Source: JAXHMB01 sp034521755 (GTDB lineage Bacteria > Bacteroidota > Rhodothermia > Balneolales > Balneolaceae). From it: 64,000 bases of DNA. The position numbers and the translations under genes are program-made. The stretch covers positions 505,921-569,920 of the forward strand of contig JAXHMB010000001.1 in NCBI GenBank assembly GCA_034521755.1, read 5' to 3'. Under the pieces are notes generated by a model. It had not been told where the DNA came from. It did not search any database and was given only the letters and a program-made list of their open reading frames with translations. Below, in pieces: positions 9,912 through 20,500 of this stretch (position 1 is the first letter of the stretch; every line of letters begins with the position of its first letter).

Positions 9912-10680
9912 TTAAATCATAAATCCGCCGTCGGCAGTATAAATACCACCGGTCATGTAACTGCCTGCATCTGAAGCCAACAAACAGGCCAGACCAATCA
10001 TCTCACGGGGCTGTCCCATTCTTCCGCTCGGCAGTGTCTTTTCAATAGTTCCCAAGACTGAATCATCTTTCCAAAGCGCCTGACTAAACTTAGTTTTAAT
10101 TAATCCGGGGCATATAGCGTTGGCTCTAATATCATAACGACCCCATTCTTTGGCCTGGCTTTTGGTTAGCATAATAAGCGCTGCTTTACTGGTGCTGTAA
10201 AGTCCCAGGCCTTCCCCAGGTTTCAGCCCTTCAACCGATGCAATATTAATGATGCTTCCCTTATTATTTTTCTTCATATGGGGTTGCACTGAAATTTGAT
10301 AATTGCCAGCAGGCCTTCACGTTTATGTCCATAATTTTATCAAATGCAGCGGCTTCCACCTCTTCAATCGGACCGTAAACCGGGTTTACTGCTGCATTAT
10401 TCACTAAAATATCAGCTCGTCCAAAGGTATTTACCACTTGTTCTACTAAAGCCTTCCGGTGCTCTTGCTTACCAACATGGCAAGCTATTGCGATAGCTTT
10501 CAGGCCTTCAGCCTCAAATTCTGCCGCTGTCTCATCACAGCTGTCCTGACTTCTGCTGCTGATGATAACCTGAGCCCCGCACCTTGCTAATCCGCCGGCT
10601 ATAGCTTTTCCAATACCTCTGCTTGACCCGGTAACGATAGCCACTTGCCCATCTAGATCCAGTTGTTGTTCAATATTCAT
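9912..10680 (-). CDS. Short-chain dehydrogenase/reductase (one frameshift)
   Basis: Two overlapping minus-strand frames join near 10285 into a 256-residue SDR. The first part has the Rossmann nucleotide motif TGSSRGIGKAIA and the NNAA motif; the second has the catalytic YSTSK and the PG-loop ICPGLIKTKF. The stop just after the HATPYEEK-like break is therefore most likely a single-base error. It lies between a 3-hydroxyacyl-CoA dehydrogenase gene and the ACAD10/11 gene on the same strand, so it probably oxidises or reduces a hydroxyacyl or ketoacyl intermediate in the same pathway, comparable to LvaD. Confidence 0.85.
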
Positions 10681-10784
10681 TGTACAATTATTTTGTTGTT
10701 ATAAGATATTGGCATAAATATCAAAGTAATGGCCCCGTCAACTCTATTCATAAAGGCAAACTTAAATTTTTTCTTAGATTCTGC

Positions 10785-11684
10785 TTATTTCAAAAAATCA
10801 GGATCTTTATAGGTAGGATTAGGATAAGAATAAAATCCCTCACCTGTTTCAACCCCCAGTTTATTCTGATCGATTAGGCTTTCCTTAAGATACTTAACCA
10901 TATCATTTTTTAAAGGGTCCTGTGCCTTGTCAGCTGCCATTTTATTTACATTATAAACAGTGTTTATGCCAATTACATCAAGAATTCCAAAAGGCCCAAG
11001 CGGAGCTCCGGTAGCCACCATCCAGGTTTTATCTATAGTTTCAACTTCAGCAACATCTTTAACCTTAAGTTCTAAAGCTGCTGTTAACAGAGGTACTAGC
11101 AGCGAATTTAGAATATAGCCGGGTTGTTCTTTATGCAACGGCAAAGCCATCATGCCAATGGACTCTGCAAAATCTACAATGGTATTAAACACCTGCTCAT
11201 CAGTTCTCTTGTGTCCCATAATTTCGGCTGTGTTATTCTTCCATATTTCATTAGCAAAGTGCAATGCCAAAAATTGGGACGGTCGTCCAGTAGCTTCGGC
11301 AAATTGACTGGGAAGCAACGTGGATGAGTTGGTGGCAAAAATAGTTTCAGGTGGTGCCAGTTCTCCTAATTTTTTATAAAACGCTGTTTTAATTTTGGGG
11401 TTTTCTGGAATAGCCTCAATCATCAAGTCCGCTCCCTTGATAGCTTCATTTAAATCTGACGAGCATCGAATGGCCTCAATTGTTTGATTTATCCGTTCCG
11501 GGCTTGCCCCTAAATCTTGTTGATAGGTTTGCCCAAGCTTCTGAAATTTAGCTTTCGCCTTTTCCAGCATTTCATCACTTATATCATAAACGGTTACATC
11601 AAAACCGTGAAATGCCGTTTGAAAAGCTATTTGTGCTCCTAATACACCTGATCCCGCAATTGTTACTGATTGAATATTTGACAT
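10785..11684 (-). CDS. 3-hydroxyacyl-CoA dehydrogenase
   Basis: A complete 299-residue NAD-dependent enzyme of the 3-hydroxybutyryl-CoA dehydrogenase family. The N-terminal GSGVLGAQIA is the dinucleotide-binding loop, followed by EAIPENP and the catalytic region ALHFANEIW. The C-terminal helical domain ends with GFYSYPNP. It is the first gene of the catabolic group running down to the APH-family kinase. It would oxidise the 3-hydroxyacyl-CoA product in beta-oxidation. Confidence 0.92.
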   Translation of the reverse strand: MSNIQSVTIAGSGVLGAQIAFQTAFHGFDVTVYDISDEMLEKAKAKFQKLGQTYQQDLGASPERINQTIEAIRCSSDLNEAIKGADLMIEAIPENPKIKTAFYKKLGELAPPETIFATNSSTLLPSQFAEATGRPSQFLALHFANEIWKNNTAEIMGHKRTDEQVFNTIVDFAESIGMMALPLHKEQPGYILNSLLVPLLTAALELKVKDVAEVETIDKTWMVATGAPLGPFGILDVIGINTVYNVNKMAADKAQDPLKNDMVKYLKESLIDQNKLGVETGEGFYSYPNPTYKDPDFLK

Positions 11685-11836
11685 ATAATGACTCCATTTT
11701 GAGTGAAAAATAAAATGAAGAAATCAATACTAATTTCAAAACAACACCTCGGTGTAATAATTTTCAGGAGAGCTTTTAAATGATAAAGCCCTAACCTTAA
11801 ACCGCATCAACACCTGTTTTTCTGAACAATTTTCAA

Positions 11837-11844
11837 TATCTTTG
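11837..11844 (+). promoter_or_regulatory. Bacteroidota-type -7 promoter element
   Basis: The octamer TATCTTTG fits the TAnnTTTG -7 consensus of the Bacteroidota housekeeping sigma factor. It lies 35 bases before the ATG of the cysteine desulfurase gene, and a T-rich stretch about 20 bases upstream could serve as the -33 element. Assigned by sequence only. Confidence 0.5.
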
Positions 11845-11878
11845 ACTCGTAAAATTATAACGGATTACAAACGAAATC

Positions 11879-13036
11879 ATGCAACAAATCTATTTTGATC
11901 ACGCTGCAACTACCCCGCTCGATGAACGAGTGCTGGAAGCAATGAAGCCTTATTTCACCGAACAGTTTGGGAATGCTAATTCTGCACACCAGCTGGGCAA
12001 TAATGCCAAAGTAGCCGTTGAAGAGGCACGTGAAAAGGTTGCAGAAATTATTGGTGCTGAGCCTGCAGAAATTGTTTTTACCAGCGGGGGTACTGAGAGT
12101 GACAACTCTGTGATCAAAGGAACGCTTGCGGCTACCGGTAAGAATGAAGTGATCACCTCTCCTTTAGAGCATCATGCGGTGCTGCATGCTGTGGAATGCA
12201 AGAAACGCAGCGGCTGCAAGCCTGTATATCTCGAACCCGGCAGTGATGGACAAATTACCGCCGAACAGGTTGCCGACGCCATCAATGAAAACACGGCTTT
12301 GGTAACGCTGATGCACGTAAATAATGAGATCGGCACCATCAATCCTCTTAAAGAAATTTCGAAAGTCTGTAAAGAACACAATGTCCCCTTTCATTCCGAT
12401 ACGGTGCAAAGCATTGGAAAGCTTCCTGTTGATGTAGATGAACTGGGTATTGATTTCCTGAGTATGAGCGGTCATAAAATCTACGGTCCCAAGGGCATTG
12501 GCGTAATGTATATTCGTCATGGCTCTCCCTGGATGCCCTGGATGCACGGCGGCTCGCAGGAGCGTCGTCGAAGAGGCGGCACGCTGAACGTTCCCGGCAT
12601 TATTGGACTGGCCAAAGCACTGGAACTTATCTCTCAAAATCAGGAAGAAGATTTAAAACACTACCAAACGCTTCAGGACAGGCTTATTAAAGGACTGAAA
12701 GATAATTTTGAAAATCGCTTTAGCATCAACGGAGATTCCGAAAACGGAGTGCCGCATATCACCAACATTGCCTTTACCGACGAACAAGGTCATGGCACAG
12801 ACGGTGAAATGTTGTTGCTCAACCTCGATATGGAAGGCATTTGTGTGTCTAATGGATCTGCCTGTACTTCCGGGGCCGTTGAACCTTCTCACGTTTTGGA
12901 AGGCATTGGACTGGAGCCCGAAGTTGCCAACTCCAGTATTCGCATCAGCCTGGGTAAAAGTAATACCAAAGAGCACATCGACTATTTTATTGAAAAAGCA
13001 GAAGGTGTCTTAAAACGTATGATGGCTACCGCGTAA
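11879..13036 (+). CDS. Cysteine desulfurase (NifS/IscS family)
   Basis: A complete 385-residue PLP enzyme that removes sulfur from cysteine for Fe-S clusters and other thio-cofactors. It starts QQIYFDHAATTPLD, carries the PLP lysine in SMSGHKIYGPKG near residue 200, and has the active-site cysteine in SNGSACTSGAVEPSHV near residue 325. The SNGSACTSG loop and the GGSQERRRRGGTLN segment place it in the IscS/NifS class I group rather than SufS. It is followed after one base by a LOG-family gene. No IscU/IscA scaffold is adjacent. Confidence 0.95.
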   Translation: MQQIYFDHAATTPLDERVLEAMKPYFTEQFGNANSAHQLGNNAKVAVEEAREKVAEIIGAEPAEIVFTSGGTESDNSVIKGTLAATGKNEVITSPLEHHAVLHAVECKKRSGCKPVYLEPGSDGQITAEQVADAINENTALVTLMHVNNEIGTINPLKEISKVCKEHNVPFHSDTVQSIGKLPVDVDELGIDFLSMSGHKIYGPKGIGVMYIRHGSPWMPWMHGGSQERRRRGGTLNVPGIIGLAKALELISQNQEEDLKHYQTLQDRLIKGLKDNFENRFSINGDSENGVPHITNIAFTDEQGHGTDGEMLLLNLDMEGICVSNGSACTSGAVEPSHVLEGIGLEPEVANSSIRISLGKSNTKEHIDYFIEKAEGVLKRMMATA

Positions 13037-13037
13037 T

Positions 13038-13577
13038 ATGAGTATCAAACATGTAGCCGTTTTTTGCGGATCGAAAACAGGTGACAACCCCCGCTATACC
13101 GAAGATTCCATTGCTTTAGGCAAGGCACTGGCTAAACACAACATAGGACTTGTGTTTGGTGGCGGTTCTGTTGGCCTTATGAACGAGATTGCAAATTCAG
13201 TGATGGAAAATGGCGGAAAAGCCTACGGAGTTATTCCAAAACATCTGCTTGATATGGAAGTAGGTCACCAAAACCTGACCGACCTTCGCGTAACCAGGGA
13301 CATGCATGAGCGTAAAGCTACTATTCATGAATTGTCTGATGCTTTTATTGCCCTGCCCGGAGGCTTTGGCACCTTTGAAGAGCTGATGGAAATAGTAACA
13401 TGGTCACAGATTAAGATTCATAATAAGCCTATTATCCTTTTCAACATCGATGGATATTATGACAAGCTAATTGACTTTATCGATCACGCCATCAGTTCAG
13501 GTTTTATCAAAGAAGAGAACCGAAGTATCATTAAAGTTGTTACTTCAACAGCAGAATGCATGAAGCTTCTCACTTAA
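13038..13577 (+). CDS. LOG-family Rossmann-fold protein (TIGR00730)
   Basis: A 179-residue protein with the LOG-family motif PGGFGTFEELMEI near residue 108 and an N-terminal Rossmann segment (VFGGGSVGLM). Members cleave ribose 5-phosphate from cytokinin nucleotides or AMP-like nucleotides; the in vivo substrate in most bacteria is unknown. Its start is one base after the cysteine desulfurase stop, so translation is probably coupled. A DUF1499 gene follows after 10 bases, suggesting a three-gene operon. Confidence 0.9.
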   Translation: MSIKHVAVFCGSKTGDNPRYTEDSIALGKALAKHNIGLVFGGGSVGLMNEIANSVMENGGKAYGVIPKHLLDMEVGHQNLTDLRVTRDMHERKATIHELSDAFIALPGGFGTFEELMEIVTWSQIKIHNKPIILFNIDGYYDKLIDFIDHAISSGFIKEENRSIIKVVTSTAECMKLLT

Positions 13578-13587
13578 CCACAATTCT

Positions 13588-13987
13588 ATGACGATCTTTT
13601 CGCTTTTTAATTTTTTAGGTGGAAGTTTTGAGCTTTATGATCATCCCGATAATCCACTCCCTGAATGTCCAAAAACACCAAACTGTGCCCGTACCACATT
13701 TAAGATAGACAGCGAGCCTGAGTATACATTTCTTCTTTGTCAGACAGTATTAGAAGCCATTGGAGTTCATGATTTACATGTAAACCAAGACGAGCTGAAG
13801 ATCTCTTCCGTATTTAAAGTGTTTATTTTCAAGGATGACTTTGTGATCAAGCTCCAACCTGCTGACGAAAAATAAGACCCTTGTTCACGTTCGCAGTGCA
13901 AGCCGTGTTGGGAAAAGCGACCTGGGAGTAAATCGGCGCAGAGTAAAGAGATTTTATAATGCCCTGCAGCGGGCTTATAATCAGTAA
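13588..13987 (+). CDS. DUF1499 family protein (one frameshift)
   Basis: The first 95 codons contain the DUF1499 hallmark CPKTPNCA and end at a TAA created after an A5 run (13868-13872). In the next frame the family's C-terminal signature continues (VHVRSASRVGKSDLGVNRRR) to a TAA at 13985-13987, giving about 132 residues in all. A single extra A in the homopolymer explains the break. The function of DUF1499 is not established. It is probably the last gene of the operon starting with cysteine desulfurase. Confidence 0.82.
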
Positions 13988-13996
13988 TACTTGCTT

Positions 13997-14479
13997 TTAA
14001 AAAGCAGGTTTAAAGAGTCCCAGGATGGTATTAATAACTACCAGAATATAAACGCCCAGAGACAAACGATAAGCAGCATTCCAGGCTTCTCTCGTATCCT
14101 GGCTTATTTCCACATCATCGTCACCCCTGAGCTTCTTCTTAAAGGATATGCTCGATTTAATAGAAAACCCGACCATCACCAGGATGATCATGAATAAGAC
14201 CTGTTTAATACCCAGCCATGAATACATTTCAAAGTTGAACCAGCCCCATTTGGGTCCGCCCGGAATAGATGACATGGCACCGCCTGAAATCAAAATTCCC
14301 AATGCGCCGATATGGGCTCCTATGCTTGTAGCCCGGCGCTCAAGCTTCATATAATATCCTTCATCATCAGTCAAATAGTTCTTGCCCACTTTCCACGCAA
14401 AAAGCATGCTGCCAATAAAGGCTCCCAGCCAGCTTAGGTATGAAACAATGTGAATCCAGTAGAAAATTTGATAAGACAT
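13997..14479 (-). CDS. Small integral membrane protein (CopD/DUF2269-like)
   Basis: A 160-residue protein with four predicted membrane helices, roughly at residues 5-28, 50-72, 85-108 and 136-158. Conserved-looking histidines lie near the helix ends (WIHIVSYLSWLGAF and SIGAHIGALG), recalling CopD or DUF2269 proteins and haem-binding membrane proteins, but I cannot fix the family. It converges on the DUF1499 gene with a 9-base gap and follows the acyl-CoA synthetase on the same strand. Confidence 0.6.
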   Translation of the reverse strand: MSYQIFYWIHIVSYLSWLGAFIGSMLFAWKVGKNYLTDDEGYYMKLERRATSIGAHIGALGILISGGAMSSIPGGPKWGWFNFEMYSWLGIKQVLFMIILVMVGFSIKSSISFKKKLRGDDDVEISQDTREAWNAAYRLSLGVYILVVINTILGLFKPAF

Positions 14480-14520
14480 AGATACAATTTTAAATGTTAA
14501 GTTGAGAATGTTGAATGGGC

Positions 14521-16398
14521 CTATTCAGCAAAAATATCTTCAATAAGGTGACCGTATTTATCTTCGATAATACGCCGCTTCACTTTAAGTGTAGGGGTCA
14601 GCTCACCTGTTTCAACAGTAAATTCATTGGGAACGAGCCGAAAATCACGAATCTTTTCATGGGATGCCAACTCTTTTGAGTAGGAACGAATTTCTTTTTG
14701 TAAATCGACTGTATATCATCGTGAGCAATGAGCTCTTCCAAAGAATCAAAGGCAATATCTTTTGCTTTGGCATGTGCTTCAAGAGCTTCAAAATCGGGAA
14801 CAATTAATGCCCCCATATAAGCTTGTCGCTCTCCTACAACTACCAGCTGATCAATCCATTTGCTGGTTTTAAACATATCTTCAATCGGTCCGGGATAAAT
14901 ATTCTTCCCGCCGGCATTAACAATCATATGCTTGATCCGATCAGTAATCTGAAGCCTTCCATCTGTAAACCGGCCCACATCACCCGTATGCAGCCAGCCA
15001 TCACTGTCAATCATCTCTTCTGTTGCTTCATTGTTTTTCCAATAGCCCTTCATAACGTTGGGACCTTTACACAAAATTTCGCCGGCTTCAGAAGTGAGAT
15101 CTAGTAGGATAGTCCTCTCCACTGTACTGCTGCTATAATCTTCACTGTCTTCCAGGCGTTGAATACCCACCGTTACACCGGGAAGAATTTTCCCAACGGT
15201 ACCCATCCGTTCTTCACCCAACGTATTGCAGCACATTACCGGAGAGGTCTCTGTAAGTCCATAGCCTTCTAAAATATTCAGTCCGGCTGACATAAAGAAC
15301 AGTCCAATTTCAGGAGGCAGTGCGGCACCGCCACTGACAAAGAAACGAACATTACCACCGGTACGCTGCTTCAGCTTATCAAAAACAAGTTTATCGGCCA
15401 GTGTTTTTTGCAGAGAAACCAGCCCCCGTTGGCCCTCAAAATATTTTTGTCCAACGTTCAAGGCCCAGTCAAAAATCTTCTGCTGTATAACAGTCCCCTC
15501 TTCCACACTTTTGGAAACAAGGTTATAAATTTTTTCAAAAAGACGCGGAACGCTGAAAATAATGGTAGGGTGTGCTTCCGTCATATTCTTTGCCACAGTG
15601 TCTACACTTTCAGCGTAATATATTTCAGCGCCTCCGGCCATAATTGCATAGTATCCCGCAGTGCGCTCAAAAGAGTGACACAAGGGTAAAAAGGATAAGG
15701 TGCGATCAGTGTCCTTAATTTCAATCATCTGATGAGCGGCTTTCACATTACTCACAATATTACGGTGGGTGAGCATGGCCCCTTTGGGTTTTCCGGTTGT
15801 TCCGGAAGTATATATCAGTGTTGAAATATCTTCAGGAGTAATGCTGTTCACCCTCCTGCTTATTTCATCTTCATGCTTAGGCACCAGCTTCATTCCCTCA
15901 GCCATGATATCTTCAAATAACACTACATAAGGCTCTTCCATTTGGCTTTCTACTTTCGGGCGGTCAAAAGCTATTACCTGGTGAATATCATCGCACTTAT
16001 CAAAAACCTTGATGGCTTTTTTAAGCTGAATGCCCGTTGATACAAAAAAGAGTTTGGCTTCGGAATCCTGCAGAATATATTCACACTGTCCTGCAGGCAA
16101 TGTGGAATACAAAGACACATTGATAGCACCGATAAGCTGTAGCGCCAAATCTACCACCGCCCATTCATATCGATTCTCACTTAGAATACCCACACGGTCG
16201 CCTGCTTCAATACCGTGCTCTACCAGGTACGAAGCCAGCGTCATTACATCATCGTAGTACGGTATCCCAGTCAATGGTTTCGTAATCACTCTTAGAGGTA
16301 GGTTTTCTTGCAAAGGCAACTTTATCAGTACCCTTATATTTTTTTGAAAGGTTGATAAAAAGTTCAGCCAGCGTTTCAAAAGCTACAACTGTAGGCAT
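14521..16398 (-). CDS. Long-chain acyl-CoA synthetase (frameshifted at both ends)
   Basis: The central 540 codons form an AMP-binding enzyme with the P-loop-like TSGTTGKPKGAML, the GYGLTE motif and the adenylate-binding GWLHTGDVG. The true N-terminus is in another frame starting at ATG 16398 (PTVVAFETLAELF) and joins near 16260; the true C-terminus (DIFAE then TAG at 14521) joins after a break near 14697, next to a T5 run. The restored length of about 625 residues matches FadD15/bacterial ACSL proteins. It activates fatty acids with ATP and CoA and would feed the dehydrogenases encoded upstream. Confidence 0.85.
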
Positions 16399-16556
16399 AG
16401 TATTTTGTTAATTTATGTTTGCTGTACCGATACGGCTAAAGCCCGTAACCATTGCTGAATATAACATTCTGAATACAAATTTCAGCACCTTCCTTTCTGA
16501 TGTGCTTTTATAGACATCCCGTATTTCTTATATTAAAAGAAAATAAGTGATTTTTT

Positions 16557-17033
16557 ATGGCGCATCCCGCAAATGAAGAAACCATTGATCTGGTTAAAGA
16601 AATTTTTCGCTCTTATTTAAAAGAGCATAATCAACGCCAAACGCCAGAACGTTTCATGGTGCTGGAAGAGATTTATCGTGCGGACGGACACTTCGACGCC
16701 GATGATATTTACTTTAACATGAAGGATACCGAAGCCAGGGTTTCACGCGCTACCGTTTACAATACGCTGGACCTTTTGGTAGAATGCGGACTGGTACAGC
16801 GCCAACAATTTGGACAAAACCAGTATCATTACGAGCGGGCTTATGCCTATCAGCAGCACGATCATATCATTTGCCAGGAGTGCGGAACGGTACTGGAATT
16901 CTGTGATCCGCGCATTCAGGAGATCAAAACCATGATGGAGAAAATTCACGATTTCAATATTTCAGGGCATTCCCTTCACTTCTTTGGCTCCTGTGATGAC
17001 ATTGAAACTTGTTCCAAAAGAAGAAGAAGATAA
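16557..17033 (+). CDS. Fur-family metalloregulator
   Basis: A 158-residue Fur/PerR-type repressor. The winged-helix part has RQTPERFMVLEEIY and RVSRATVYNTLDLLVECGLV; the metal region has HDHIICQECGTVLEF with the first CxxC-type zinc pair. The C-terminal zinc site is irregular: after HFFGSC the protein ends in a basic CSKRRRR tail instead of a clean second CxxC, which could be real or a nearby frame error. The subtype (Fur, PerR or Zur) cannot be told. Confidence 0.88.
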   Translation: MAHPANEETIDLVKEIFRSYLKEHNQRQTPERFMVLEEIYRADGHFDADDIYFNMKDTEARVSRATVYNTLDLLVECGLVQRQQFGQNQYHYERAYAYQQHDHIICQECGTVLEFCDPRIQEIKTMMEKIHDFNISGHSLHFFGSCDDIETCSKRRRR

Positions 17034-17129
17034 AAAAGGCAAGTTGAAGACCGGCTAAGCTTTACTCGGAACATTTGTTAAAGAAAAGAGTGTAACAGTG
17101 TTTGCAACCTTTAAAATAAGGCTAACATT

Positions 17130-17526
17130 ATGAAAAAATTAGCACTTACTTCTTTCTTAATTCTATTTTTAGTAACAGGAACACTTTCTGCTCAGGATCT
17201 GTCTGTAGAAACGATTGAAATAGGCACCGCCGTTGAAAACCGTTCTATTGTGGGTGCAGACTTCACTTTTTGCACCCAATGTTGAAAACTTATTCTGTTT
17301 CACAAAGGTGACCGGCGCACAAGATACTACAGAAATTTACCACGTCTGGTTTTATAAAGACGAAGAAAAGACTCGTACTCCTTTGACCATCAAATCCAAA
17401 GACTGGCGGACATGGAGTTCCAAGACTATTCTTGAAAGCTGGACCGGCTCCTGGAGAGTAGCTGTTGAAGATCAGAACGGGAATATCCTGGCTGAAAAAA
17501 GCTTTATGGTTTCGGAAGAAAATTAG
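17130..17526 (+). CDS. Secreted DUF2914 family protein (one frameshift)
   Basis: ATG at 17130 opens a signal peptide (SFLILFLVTGTLSAQ) and about 50 codons before a TGA caused by a shift near 17265. The following frame carries the DUF2914 core: VENLFCFTKV, YHVWFYKDEEKTR, DWRTWSSK and GSWRVAVEDQNG. One extra base explains the break. The family is thought to be extracytoplasmic, with unknown function. Its last 23 bases overlap the 3' end of the convergent RND permease gene. Confidence 0.8.
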
Positions 17527-20500
17527 CGTGAAATTGCTTCTTTGCTAAAGTTAATTCCTCCCAAATTCCCATCAGCAGCAATATCAGCAGCGTACTGCTG
17601 CCCAGTCCCCAGACGACTACCGTTGCCAGACGATACCAGAATTCGCTTTCGCCAAATATGATCATGGGTATCAGGCCACCTATGGTGGTAAGCGTCGTGA
17701 TGAGTACGGCGCGCATTTTATTCCGATATACATACAGCCAGCTTCGCAGACCGTGAATGCCCAGCGAACGCATCAGCTGTTTTTCGTGCATCAGTAAAAT
17801 AGAGTTATTAACCACTACCCCTACGCAAAGCAGTGTACCGGCAATAGCTCCGCGGTCAAAAGCTAAGTCATGGTACATCGTGCCCGTCATGATACCCATA
17901 AGACTTAGCGGTACGGCCAGAATCACCACCAAAGGATCCAGCCAGGATTCCAGCAGTCCGGAAACAATCATCCATACGCTTAAGATGGTAAGTCCAAAAA
18001 GCAGTAACAGATTGCGCGTATTTTGTTCTTCTCCAAAATTAAAAATTCCACCTGTTCCATATTCTATAGAAGCCCCCACGGGCACAGGCGTTTCTTCCAA
18101 CACACTTTTTATATATTCTCTGCCAAGGCGGTGTGGACCCAAAAAATCTACGCTCACCTGACGAAAATAGGACTGATCTTCTCTCCTGATTTGCGACTGG
18201 CTTTTTTCTTTACCCAGCGTGGCTACTTCTTCCAGTGAAAAAGTAACATTCTTGTTCTGTCTTTTTTCGTCCAGCAGCGTTTCAGGCAGTCGATTTTGGT
18301 TCAGGTTTTGGCTCACCAGGTACAACCGCTGCCCATCCAGTTCTATCCTGCCTTGGGTATTTATAGGGTTTACATCCAGGGCAATAGATTCAAAAAGTTC
18401 TCCGCGACTAATATCCCGCAGTGCCAGGGCTTCATCGTTAAGCTTTAAATAATATTGATACAGATCATCGCGAGAGAACCAGCCGGTATCATGAATATCC
18501 ACTTCTCGTACGCGCCTATTTTCCTTTAGTCGATTTTGTAAATTCTGGGCCAGTTCCAGCAGCTGATCATACGAAAACCCTTTCAAAGAAATACGATGGC
18601 TGGAAGCACTGCTGCCAAAACCGGTACTGATACCATCACCCAGTCCCCCAACCGAAATGGCTGAATTTCCGGTACGGGCTGCCAGATATTGCGCTTCTGC
18701 ATAAAAAATATAGGGTTCCGGTTTAAACAGGAATTCATCCTTGATATTAAAGGTAAGCCGTGCCCCGCTGTATTCCGACAGCCGAGCCTCATAGTAAGAA
18801 AAAGCCGCACTGTAAGGCTCTGCGATATGCTCAAAGTTGCGGGCCATCTTGTCAATCTCTGAAAGAGGCGTTCCCTGTGGTGTTCGGATAGAGACATAGA
18901 TTCTCTGCTGTTGTTGGCCTCCCCAGGGGCTCCCAAAATAGGTTTCGTTGAAAAAGCGGTATGGTAGTCCCCCGATAATGGGATCAATGGCATCCCTGTT
19001 ATCAAAATAGACTTGAGTAAATTCCGGCCAGGCAGTACCACTGTCCCAGTCGGGTTCTTCAATGGCAAATAACGGAATGCCTATTACAGCAATAAAGCCT
19101 GCGTAAAAAAGCCAGCGCAACTTATGACGCCAGTTAAAAAGCCATAGCGCCGGTCTTTTTATCATCCTAAACAATCCTTTCTTTTTATCAGGCAATCGAG
19201 ATAAATCTCGATTTACGTTAGAAGGCACCAACCAGATCAAAGCGTATGGAATCCATGTAAGCGCTATAAATACCGAAGAAATTAAGGTAAATGATAAAGC
19301 CACGGCAAGAGGAACTAAAAAGAGTTGCAGCTCTTGCAAAGCAAAAAAGACCGGGATAAAAATTCCAACCGTGGTAAAAGTACTGCCCAGGACCGGAACA
19401 AGGGTCCGCGGGAGTTGTTTTTTTACATGGTCAATACGGTCTGAAAGAGTTTCCGGCAACCCGGGATTCAACTGCTCAAATACTACAACCGCATTATCGA
19501 TAATCATACCCAGGGCAACGGTCAGCCCTGCCAGGGTGATTACATTCAGCGTATGGCCAATAAAATATAAGATACTGGTACTCAGCAGCAGTGAAAATAA
19601 TATACTGCCCAAAATCACAAACGGCGCCCGAAAACGGCGGATAAACATCAGGAGCACCAGAAAAATAACCAGCAAGCTAATCATAGCCTGATACTGCAGA
19701 TTACCAAACTGCTCACGCAGCTCTTCAGTGGCATCCCGCTCAAGCTGAAGAAACATATCCTGTGGCAGTTTCTGCTCTATTTCTTGCATACGGCTGCGAA
19801 TACGTTCTGCAAGACCAATGGCATCTGCTCCACTCTCTTTCAAAAATTCTACGCTCAAGGCCGGACTGCCGTTAATCCGTTTGAGTGTAGTAGCCGGATA
19901 GTCTTCAATAGAAACGTTAGCAATACTGGAAAGTTCTATTTGTCGTTGTGAGTTGGGCAGCTTGATCTTGAATTCTCGAATGGACGCAAGACCATCAAAT
20001 TGCGGTGCAACCAGCAGACTGCTTCTCTTCCCGGAACTTTCCACATACCCCGAAGAGCGCCACTGCAAATTATTGCGGATATCATTCATTATCTGCTGCT
20101 GGCTGAGCCTATATTGCTCCAGCTTATTCACGTCAAAAGCAACGGTAAGGGCAGGCTCTCGGGCACCGTTGATCTGTACATCTGAAAGTCCTTCGATGCC
20201 CAGCAGCGGTAGCCTAATATTTTGGCGGGCATATTCCAGCAAATCACGGACAGGACGTTCACCGCTTAGCGAATACACCACAAACGTTTGCAGCTCCTGC
20301 AGTTCTTCGGGCACCCTTCGACTAATAGTGCCCTGTCGAACATTGGGAGGCAGCGTCTCCTGCAGGCTAAACAAATATTCCTGCAGCTCTACCACGCGGT
20401 AGTCCACCGGAGCATTGCGGGCAAAAGTAACGGTTACGCTGGATCGCCCTTCTTGTGAAATGGATTCTACTTTTTGAACATCCCGCAGGCGGTTGGCGGC

